Assembly: GCA_003131945.1 (NCBI GenBank)
Contig: PKWD01000230.1
Location: 6,990 to 13,369 of the forward strand
Length of the DNA: 6,380 bases
Source: Acidimicrobiaceae bacterium
GTDB lineage: Bacteria > Actinomycetota > Acidimicrobiia > Acidimicrobiales > UBA8190
Direction of reading: 5' to 3'
The notes under the pieces are model-generated. The model was not told the origin of the DNA and searched no databases. It worked only from the letters and a program-made list of their open reading frames with translations. Position 1 is the first letter of the stretch. Every line of letters begins with the position of its first letter. This document shows positions 1 to 5,183 of the stretch, in pieces. The translations under genes were made by a program, and so were the position numbers.

Positions 1-1
1 C

Positions 2-1429
2 ATGACCCGAAATGACGGGGACTGGCTGACCGAGACGCTCGCCCGTCTCACCGACGACGGGGACGGGCCGCAGTGGCCTTCGACCGAAGCGCTCCGGAGC
101 AGGGCGAGCCGCCGTCGACTGCGGCGGCGGACAGCCGTCAGCCTTGTCGCCGTGGTTGTCGTCGGCGCCGCCGTACTCGTCGCGATCAGCCGACCCCCGG
201 CGCATGGCCCCAAGGCCGAGCTCGCCATCGTCGGCCACTCGGGGTCAGCGATCGAACTGGCGGCCAAGGCGACGCCCACGACCAACGGCGTCGGCCGCCA
301 CGACGAAGCGCGGCTGGCAACGGCCGAGAACGGGTTCGCCCTGTCCCTTCTCCGCCAGTTGAACGCCTCTGGATCGGGGGCCCCGAATCTCGTGACCTCG
401 CCTTCCAGCCTGGCCACCGTGCTGTCGATGCTCGAGCTCGGTGCGCGGGGTCCGACGGCCTCGCAGATCGCCACCGCGCTCGGCACGCCGAATCTCACCA
501 GCTCCCAGCAGGCCGCTGCCTGGCATGCACTCAGCACCGACGAACTCGAGGCCGCCACCCGGGCCGGCATCGATCTCGAATCGGCCAACAGCCTCTGGAT
601 GCAGAAGGGTCTGCCGCTGACCGCCGGTTTCATGGCCGAACTCAGCCAGCAGTTCGCCGCCGGCGTCTGGCAGGTCGACTTCGAAAATCATCCCGCCGCC
701 GCCGTCGCCGCTCTCAACTCCTGGGTGAGCGCCCAAACCCACGGACGGATCACCGAGCTCTTCGATCCTGGCTCCATCAACACTCAAACAGCGTTGATCC
801 TGGCCAACGCCGTCTACTTCAAAGGGGCATGGCAACAGCCGTTCAACCCGGCCGAGACACGTTCAGGGACCTTCCACGCCGCCAACGGGGTCGGGTCTGC
901 GGCGTCGTTCATGTTCTCGGACACGCTCGTGGCTCCGGCCACGAAGGGGTCGGGGTACGACGCCGTCCAGCTGCCCTACAAGGGCGGCCGGTTCGCGGCG
1001 CTCGTGATCATGCCCACCGCCGGTACCCTGGCCAACTTCGTCGACGGACTCAGCCCTGCATCTCTCGACCGGCTCGTCAGCGGGCTGCGAAAGACGGCGG
1101 TGAACCTCTCGATGCCCAAGTTTCAGCTGACCGACAGCCACAATCTGAACAGTGTTCTCCAGTCGATGGGTGTGACGGATGCCTTTGCCAACGCCGACCT
1201 GTCCGGCCTGAGCCCGAACTCGCTGTTCGTGAGCCAGGTCGAACAGCGAGCCTTCTTGAAGGTCTCCGAGCAGGGCACCGAGGCGGCCGCCGTCAGCGGA
1301 GTCTCGGCCACGTCCTCGCTCAGGTTGGGCCAGTCGATAACGATCGACCACCCGTTCCTCTTCCTCGTCCGCGACACGACGACGGGTGCCATTCTGTTCG
1401 ACGCCGAGGTCGAGAATCCCAACTCTTAG
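2..1429 (+). CDS. Membrane-anchored serpin (serine protease inhibitor)
   Basis: A 475-residue serpin, a suicide inhibitor that traps a target protease through its reactive-centre loop. Residues 1-43 form an Arg-rich cytoplasmic segment. Residues about 44-62 are one hydrophobic helix with no lipobox, so the serpin domain (about 105-474) should sit outside the membrane as a signal-anchored protein. Family marks seen are NAVYFKGAW (269-277) followed by FNPAETRSGTFH, the hinge EQGTEAAAVSGV (423-434), and the C-terminal signature HPFLFLVRDTTTGAILF (from 450). The hinge has Gly, Thr and small Ala residues at the P15-P10 positions, as in inhibitory serpins. Counting 17 residues from E423 puts P1-P1' near S439-L440, with R441 next. 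The ATG is the second base of the window and reads ATGA, so it may overlap an upstream stop codon, or the true start may lie outside. The serpin assignment is firm; the target protease is unknown. Confidence 0.93.
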   Translation: MTRNDGDWLTETLARLTDDGDGPQWPSTEALRSRASRRRLRRRTAVSLVAVVVVGAAVLVAISRPPAHGPKAELAIVGHSGSAIELAAKATPTTNGVGRHDEARLATAENGFALSLLRQLNASGSGAPNLVTSPSSLATVLSMLELGARGPTASQIATALGTPNLTSSQQAAAWHALSTDELEAATRAGIDLESANSLWMQKGLPLTAGFMAELSQQFAAGVWQVDFENHPAAAVAALNSWVSAQTHGRITELFDPGSINTQTALILANAVYFKGAWQQPFNPAETRSGTFHAANGVGSAASFMFSDTLVAPATKGSGYDAVQLPYKGGRFAALVIMPTAGTLANFVDGLSPASLDRLVSGLRKTAVNLSMPKFQLTDSHNLNSVLQSMGVTDAFANADLSGLSPNSLFVSQVEQRAFLKVSEQGTEAAAVSGVSATSSLRLGQSITIDHPFLFLVRDTTTGAILFDAEVENPNS

Positions 1430-1463
1430 GACAACAACCGGCTCGACAGGACGAGAGAACCAG

Positions 1464-2081
1464 ATGGCGAGACAGAATCGAGCGGCTATGTTCAGTCTGA
1501 TCTCCGGCCTTGCTCTCGTGGCTGCGGGCTGTGGGGGTGCGGCTCAGGCGCCACCGCCACGGCTGGCCGTCCAACTCCCACGCGAAGCCAGCGGGCCGCT
1601 CGATTCTCCGGCGATCCAAGCGGCGTTCGCCATACAAAGGGCGCTCGATCTACCGGCGGCACCCTCGACGATGCAAGCGTACCTAGGTCGTCGCTACGGC
1701 GGTGACTGGATCGTCAACAACGGAAAGCGCGGCATTCTCTACGTCGGCGTGGTTCATCTGACAGCGGCTGACCAGTCCTACGCCCGGAGCCACATCCATC
1801 TGGGTCGCCATGCCAGCCTTCGCCTCGTGAACGAGACGTTCAGCGCGACTCAGCTCAACTCCTTTGACCGCTTGGTGGTCAACTACGTTGAGCATCGCTC
1901 CACGTCCAAAGTCCTGGCCGAGCATCCGTTGGGATCGTTCGGGGTGAGCGCCGTGAACAACGCCGTGGATCTCTCCGTGCCCAAAAGTGACGCGTCGTTC
2001 TGGATCGCCCCGATTCGACGCCTCATTCCCTACGACGCCTTGGTGATTCAGTACTCGAGCAGCGCCGCGGTGGCGTCGTAG
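1464..2081 (+). CDS. Small probable lipoprotein, weakly like an S1-protease propeptide
   Basis: A 205-residue exported protein of unknown function. The N-terminus has Arg at positions 3 and 6, a hydrophobic stretch (about 9-22), then LVAAGC with Cys23 as a likely lipidation site. The box is degenerate, with Ala at -3. The mature part has a segment YLGRRYGGDWIVNNGKRG (73-90) running into a beta-like strand, a segment around ETFSATQLNSFDRL (124-137), and GVSAVNNAVDLSVP (160-173). This order (Gly-Gly-x-Trp-Ile strand, a Leu-rich helix, then a Gly-Val...Asn-x-Val strand) recalls the propeptides of alpha-lytic/streptogrisin S1 proteases, but no protease domain follows. That resemblance is from memory and is weak. 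The frame is open back to 1386, but the ATG at 1464 gives a proper signal peptide and avoids overlap with the serpin; AGGACGAGAG lies just upstream. ATG 1488 is an alternative. The 34-base gap to the serpin suggests one operon. Confidence 0.72.
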   Translation: MARQNRAAMFSLISGLALVAAGCGGAAQAPPPRLAVQLPREASGPLDSPAIQAAFAIQRALDLPAAPSTMQAYLGRRYGGDWIVNNGKRGILYVGVVHLTAADQSYARSHIHLGRHASLRLVNETFSATQLNSFDRLVVNYVEHRSTSKVLAEHPLGSFGVSAVNNAVDLSVPKSDASFWIAPIRRLIPYDALVIQYSSSAAVAS

Positions 2082-2101
2082 CCCCCGGAATCGCTTTTTT
2101 C

Positions 2102-2461
2102 TCAGAGGCTCTCGATGATCTGAATCAGCTCACCCCGCCGGTATCCCTGCTGGCGGGAGAACCGGATCAGCTCTCTGGCCATGCTGATGACGGCGTTGCG
2201 CTGTGGTGCGGCCCCGACGACGGTGATCCCCCGACCCCGGCGGAACTCGAGGAGCCCGTCGTCCCGGAGCCCCCGCAGGGCACGAAGGACCGTGTTGTGA
2301 TTGACCCCGAGCACGGCGGCGAGATCCCGGGCCGGCGGGAGGCGATCGCCCGGAGCGGCTTCCCCGTCGGCGATGGCCCGGCGGATCTCGGCGGCCACCT
2401 GGTCGTGGAGAGCGACAGGTTCCGAGGGGTCGATGTTGACAGAGAACATGGTCCTAGCCAT
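2102..2461 (-). CDS. GntR-family transcriptional regulator, short YtrA-like type
   Basis: A 119-residue DNA-binding repressor. The winged helix-turn-helix fills residues about 14-84: the first helix (VALHDQVAAEIRRAIADG), the GntR signature GDRLPPARDLAAVLGVNHNTVLRALRGL (38-65), and the wing LLEFRRGRGITVVG (70-83). Only about 35 residues follow, so there is no FadR, HutC or aminotransferase effector domain. This size and tail fit the YtrA subfamily, whose C-terminal helices mediate dimerisation. YtrA-type genes often sit with ABC transporters, but none is present here. The start is uncertain. ATG 2461 has a weak GGGA five bases upstream. ATG 2449 matches the usual family N-terminus better and could be leaderless, with a TACTAT -10-like box at 2460-2465. 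The frame is open to 2512, but that would overlap the divergent gene. It probably represses itself and the divergent propeller gene. Confidence 0.93.
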   Translation of the reverse strand: MARTMFSVNIDPSEPVALHDQVAAEIRRAIADGEAAPGDRLPPARDLAAVLGVNHNTVLRALRGLRDDGLLEFRRGRGITVVGAAPQRNAVISMARELIRFSRQQGYRRGELIQIIESL

Positions 2462-2464
2462 AGT
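2436..2464 (+). promoter_or_regulatory. Sigma-70-type promoter for the propeller gene
   Basis: A perfect -35 box TTGACA (2436-2441) is followed by a 17-base spacer and CATAGT (2459-2464), which matches the -10 consensus at four of six bases. Transcription would start near 2471, about 24 bases before the ATG at 2495, leaving room for the GAGG at 2487-2490. The promoter lies inside the first codons of the divergent GntR gene. This is the best promoter-like match noticed in the window. Confidence 0.55.
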
Positions 2465-2466
2465 AG
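2453..2466. promoter_or_regulatory. Possible GntR operator (imperfect palindrome)
   Basis: The 14-base site TCCTAGCCATAGTA has CTA/TAG half-sites around a 4-base centre, plus an outer T/A pair. It overlaps the -10 box of the propeller promoter and the start of the GntR gene, which is where an autorepressor would act. The half-sites are short, so chance is a real alternative. Confidence 0.25.
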
Positions 2467-2494
2467 TCCCAGTGCCGGGCGTGAACGAGGCCAC

Positions 2495-3487
2495 ATGAGG
2501 GTCGCTGAGCACATCGCAGACCAGGCGTCAGACGGCACCTCCGGCGCCGACGCCCAGGCTCTGTTCGAGCAGGCGCGTCGCCGGCGCCGGCGACGCTATG
2601 TCTGGGGCGCGGTGATGATTGTCGTGCTCGTCTCCGGCCTGGTCCTGGGCCTTCTCCTCTCGTTCGGCTCCGGCAGCAGGGCGGCGCCGGCGAACACGGC
2701 CACGGTTGGGGGCGCGGGGGCACGCCACTCCGTCCGGACGGTGACGTTCGGTTCGGCGTTCGTCCCCCAGCAGGTCGTCTCCGCCGCCGGGAGGATCTGG
2801 GTGGTCGGATCGACGGTGCCGGACAACCTGTGCGCCATCGAGGAGGTCGACCCGATCAGCCTGCGCACGCGGACGTTCTCTCTGCCGGCCTGCGGCACAT
2901 ATCTCGCCGTGGGCGGGGGCCGGATCTTCCTGGCCGACGGTGTCTTCACCGCCGCAACCGACAGCGATGCGTTCCACGTGGAGAGCTTCGACACGACCAC
3001 GCATCGGGCTGTCGTGATGGCCCCGGTCGACATCACCACGACGGGAACCGGGTACGCCCACATGGCCATGGCCTACGGCGGGGGATCGCTGTGGCTGACT
3101 CCCTGGAGCGACGAAGCGCTCGAGGTTTCGCCTTCGACGGGGGCGGTGGTGGCCACGTTCACCGGTGTTCCCATCTCGGGTGGTGGCCATCCGGTCGTGG
3201 CTGCCGGTCAGAGCGGCCTTTGGTTGGCTGCAGGGGTCGGTGGCCCGGAGGTCATCGACCGGCTGGCACCAGGATCAATGACTCCGGTGAAGGTCTTCAC
3301 AGGAGCGGAACCGGGCGCCATCTGGTTGCTGGCGTTGGTCGGCGACAGGGTGTGGGCGGAGGTCGCCAATTCTCGGGACGAGGGTCGCACCTTCGTGACC
3401 CGGCTTGTCGCCTTCAACGGGTCCGGCCAGAAGGAGCTCGAGGTGCCCTTCGGGCAACTCGGGCAGTCGGGGGCGGTCACCGCCTAG
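2495..3487 (+). CDS. Membrane-anchored beta-propeller-like protein, ended by an in-frame amber codon
   Basis: As read to the first stop this is a 330-residue protein. Residues 1-34 are cytoplasmic and end in a run of seven Arg. Residues about 36-57 are one membrane helix. The rest would be extracytoplasmic. Repeated blade-like units carry a small-residue/Gly turn followed by an aromatic strand: SAAGRIWVV (96-104), VGGGRIFLA (139-147), AYGGGSLWL (193-201), AAGQSGLWL (236-244) and LVGDRVWAEV (281-290). This fits the loose Vgb/YncE-like propeller class; no enzyme residues were recognised. The last unit begins GAVTA and then meets TAG at 3485-3487. The same frame continues with GDELWSLTA, the expected rest of that unit. 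The ATG at 2495 has GAGG four bases upstream. The frame is open back to 2297, but that part is antisense to the GntR gene. Function is unknown, and the product is probably truncated unless the stop is read through or is a sequence error. Confidence 0.75.
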   Translation: MRVAEHIADQASDGTSGADAQALFEQARRRRRRRYVWGAVMIVVLVSGLVLGLLLSFGSGSRAAPANTATVGGAGARHSVRTVTFGSAFVPQQVVSAAGRIWVVGSTVPDNLCAIEEVDPISLRTRTFSLPACGTYLAVGGGRIFLADGVFTAATDSDAFHVESFDTTTHRAVVMAPVDITTTGTGYAHMAMAYGGGSLWLTPWSDEALEVSPSTGAVVATFTGVPISGGGHPVVAAGQSGLWLAAGVGGPEVIDRLAPGSMTPVKVFTGAEPGAIWLLALVGDRVWAEVANSRDEGRTFVTRLVAFNGSGQKELEVPFGQLGQSGAVTA

Positions 3488-3724
3488 GGTGACGAGTTGT
3501 GGTCGCTGACCGCCGGCGCCGATTGCTCCGGGCCGCAGCGTCTGTGGAAGATCGACGGTCGGACGGGCAAGTCGACAGTGACGCTCACCTTTCGAACGCC
3601 CGTGGTCCCGTGCCCGCCTGAGTTCGACGGCTCCGAGTTCGCCGCTGTCGGGAGCAACGTGTTCGTGCTCAATCCCTCCGACTCCCCCGGTCCGTCCGGG
3701 GTGTTGTTCCGTATCACGTCATAG
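3488..3724 (+). pseudogene. C-terminal remainder of the propeller gene beyond the amber codon
   Basis: The frame of the propeller gene stays open for 78 more codons after the TAG and ends at a second TAG (3722-3724). The first residues, GDELWSLTA, complete the interrupted blade unit. They are followed by a strand pair RLWKIDGRTGKSTVTLTF, and the last unit AAVGSNVFVLNP has the same small-Gly-aromatic form as the upstream units. Counting the amber as one residue, the whole protein would be 409 residues. The codons keep the G/C-rich third positions of the rest of the gene, so any mutation is recent or the stop is tolerated. Independent translation from the GTG at 3491 or TTG/GTG codons nearby is possible, but no good ribosome binding site was seen. 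Confidence 0.7.
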
Positions 3725-3814
3725 TGGTGGCAGCACCAACGGTCGGACACCGACAGAGATCGTCACCGGCGCGTCCGGCGCCACGGGCCGAAGGCGCCCG
3801 GTATCGTGCGGCCG

Positions 3815-4179
3815 GTGAGTACCTCCCGCCTGGAGACGTTCGGCGACGGCGTGTTCGCCATCGCTGCCACACTGCTCATTCTGAACGTCTGGAACCCGCC
3901 GCTCTCGTCTACGGCTTCACGCTGACCGTCGCGGCGGTCTTCTACAGCCTGCTGTGGTTCTACGCCATGGGCAGGAGACGCCTGCTGCGCGACGATGCCG
4001 ATCCCAAGGTGGTGTCGGGTATCACCCGGAGCTTCCTCCCGGGACCGTGGATCTACCTGGCCTCCACTCTCGTTGCGTTCTGGAAACCGACCGTGAGCAT
4101 CGTCCTGTACGCGGCGATCGCCGTTTTCTACATGCTCGAGAGTGCGGTGTTCGGACGCCGCAAAACGGCGGCCGAGTGA
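3815..4179 (+). pseudogene. Broken TMEM175/DUF1211-family potassium channel gene
   Basis: From GTG 3815 the frame reads RLETFGDGVFAIAATLLILNV, the first membrane helix of the TMEM175 family with its F-x-DG motif. That frame soon runs off into a TGA after ASR. The +1-related frame (codons starting at 3724 + 3n) then carries the family's C-terminal half: AALVYGFTLTVAAVFYSLLWFYA (a helix), RRRLLRDDADPKVVSGITRSFLPGPWIYLASTLVAFW (loop and helix) and a last helix ending AVFYMLESAVFGRR, with a stop at 4177-4179. Intact bacterial members have about 200 residues and six helices. Here helices 2-3, with their Trp...His-His loop, are missing, and the two pieces join near 3885-3905 in different frames. 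A deletion of a length not divisible by three explains this. A TATCGT box seven bases before the GTG could be a leaderless -10. Family assignment is good; an assembly error is the alternative to a true pseudogene. Confidence 0.78.
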
Positions 4180-4186
4180 GCGGATC

Positions 4187-4213
4187 GGGAAGCGCGGAAC
4201 CGGTCGCCTTCCC
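4187..4213. terminator. Possible bidirectional hairpin between convergent genes
   Basis: GGGAAG (4187-4192) and CTTCCC (4208-4213) can pair around a 15-base loop, with two further CG pairs possible past a bulged C. It lies in the 34-base gap between the channel remnant and the stop of the hydrolase gene. There is no T-tract, so it would be a weak or Rho-assisted terminator. Confidence 0.3.
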
Positions 4214-5095
4214 TTACGACGCCGTCAGCCAGGCGTGACGATCGACGAGGTCGACATCGGGGTCTCCCATGTGGCCCAGCTCGTTGAGCTTCACCATGGC
4301 ACCCGGCACCGTCTGGGCAATCCACTTTCCGTGGCCGGGAGGGACAAGGACGTCTGAGGTCCCGTAACGGACCTGGGTGGGAACGGTGATGGTGGCCGGG
4401 TCGAATCCCCAGGGCCGGGTGAAGGCGATGTCGTCGTCGACCCACCCCCAGACGCCGTTGCGGGTCTGCTCGACGATCGTCTCCCGCAGGACCTGTCCGA
4501 AGTCCTCCCGGGCGAGAACCGCCCTGTCCGATTCGGGAAGGTCGCATTGGTCGAGGATCTTGGACGGGTCGACCGACACCATGTGACGAATCTGCTTGTC
4601 CTCACGCTCGAGTTCGGTGCGGAGCCGATCCTCGCCCTCGAGTGCCCACCCGAACTCCTTCACGTTCTCCGGGTCCATGCCGGCGTACCACTCCTCGCCC
4701 AACGCCTCATAGGGCGCCACGCCGACATCGCAGATGGCCCGGGTCACCCGATCGTCGAGCAGGGCGGCGACGGCGAGAGCATGGGGGCCGCCGCCCGAGC
4801 CGCCCCAGACGGCGAAACGGCCGATACCGAGAGCGTCGGCGATGGCGGTCACGTCCCCGACACAGTCGGCCACGATGCGGCCGCCATGGCGATCCGAGCC
4901 CCCGTAGCCGGCGCGGTCATAGGTGACGACCCTGACGCCGGTCGACCGGACGAGCTCGTCGTTCGGATGGCGGTTGAGCCGGCACCCCGGGGTGCCGTGA
5001 AGAGCGAAGACCGGCTTGCCGTCGAGATCGCCCCACTCGGCGAACATGATCGTGCGACCATCGGGTGCCGTTGTCGTCTGTGTCGTGCGGTCCAC
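4214..5095 (-). CDS. Alpha/beta-fold hydrolase
   Basis: A 293-residue cytoplasmic hydrolase of the alpha/beta fold; the substrate cannot be told from sequence. The oxyanion-hole motif is HGTPGC (33-38). The nucleophile elbow is WGGSGGG with Ser100. The likely acid is Asp248 in YGTSDVLVP, and the likely base is His275 in ELGHMG. A helical lid lies between about 125 and 225, rich in acidic residues and Trp. All three catalytic positions are present and the length is normal, so the gene looks intact. The GTG at 5095 was chosen because the protein then begins DRTTQTTTAPDGRTIMFAEWG, the usual start for this group. The frame stays open to 5368, but that extension would lie antisense to the sigma gene. 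A TAGCTT box (minus strand, 5104-5109) eight bases upstream suggests a nearly leaderless transcript. It is divergent from the sigma-BFN gene across an 88-base gap. Confidence 0.93.
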   Translation of the reverse strand: MDRTTQTTTAPDGRTIMFAEWGDLDGKPVFALHGTPGCRLNRHPNDELVRSTGVRVVTYDRAGYGGSDRHGGRIVADCVGDVTAIADALGIGRFAVWGGSGGGPHALAVAALLDDRVTRAICDVGVAPYEALGEEWYAGMDPENVKEFGWALEGEDRLRTELEREDKQIRHMVSVDPSKILDQCDLPESDRAVLAREDFGQVLRETIVEQTRNGVWGWVDDDIAFTRPWGFDPATITVPTQVRYGTSDVLVPPGHGKWIAQTVPGAMVKLNELGHMGDPDVDLVDRHAWLTAS

Positions 5096-5103
5096 CGCCG
5101 GCC

Positions 5104-5109
5104 AAGCTA
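5104..5109 (-). promoter_or_regulatory. Possible -10 box of the hydrolase gene
   Basis: TAGCTT on the minus strand lies eight bases before the GTG start, which would give an almost leaderless mRNA. The -35 region, 17 bases further upstream, reads AAGACG, matching only the GAC core. The evidence is weak. Confidence 0.25.
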
Positions 5110-5117
5110 CCGGATCG

Positions 5118-5130
5118 GACGACGGTCGTC
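5118..5130. promoter_or_regulatory. Perfect 13-base palindrome in the divergent hydrolase/sigma gap
   Basis: GACGACGGTCGTC has two perfect 6-base arms around one central base. It sits in the 88-base gap between the divergent hydrolase and sigma-BFN genes, over the expected -35 region of the hydrolase promoter. It could be an operator that couples the two genes. Its GC-rich arms are also easy to obtain by chance in this genome. Confidence 0.3.
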
Positions 5131-5183
5131 TTCCCCCGGCGGGAGCTAACCCAGACGCCCCGAGACCAGACCACCATGGTGTG

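Noticed and set aside
73..1500. Long Arg/Pro-rich frame overlapping the serpin
   Set aside because: It is a frame shadow of a GC-rich gene; the composition is Arg-rich and no domain is visible.
2095..2100. T-run between the convergent lipoprotein and GntR genes as a terminator
   Set aside because: Six T follow the lipoprotein stop, but only a 3-base stem can be drawn upstream, which is too weak to call.
2297..2494. N-terminal extension of the propeller frame back to ATG 2297
   Set aside because: This stretch is antisense to the well-conserved GntR helix-turn-helix and has no protein-like features; the Arg-rich segment and membrane helix start naturally after ATG 2495.
3768..3782. Small hairpin GGCGC/GCGCC after the propeller gene
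   Set aside because: A 5-base GC stem without a T-tract is expected often by chance in this composition.
3724..3885. Protein from ATG 3724 as the N-terminus of the channel's C-terminal frame
   Set aside because: The first about 55 residues are Arg/Pro-rich and antithetical to a membrane protein; the neighbouring frame here encodes the true first channel helix.
5016..5183. Extension of the sigma-BFN frame back to ATG 5016
   Set aside because: It overlaps the hydrolase N-terminus on the other strand and shows no sigma homology; the sigma domain begins after GTG 5181/5184.
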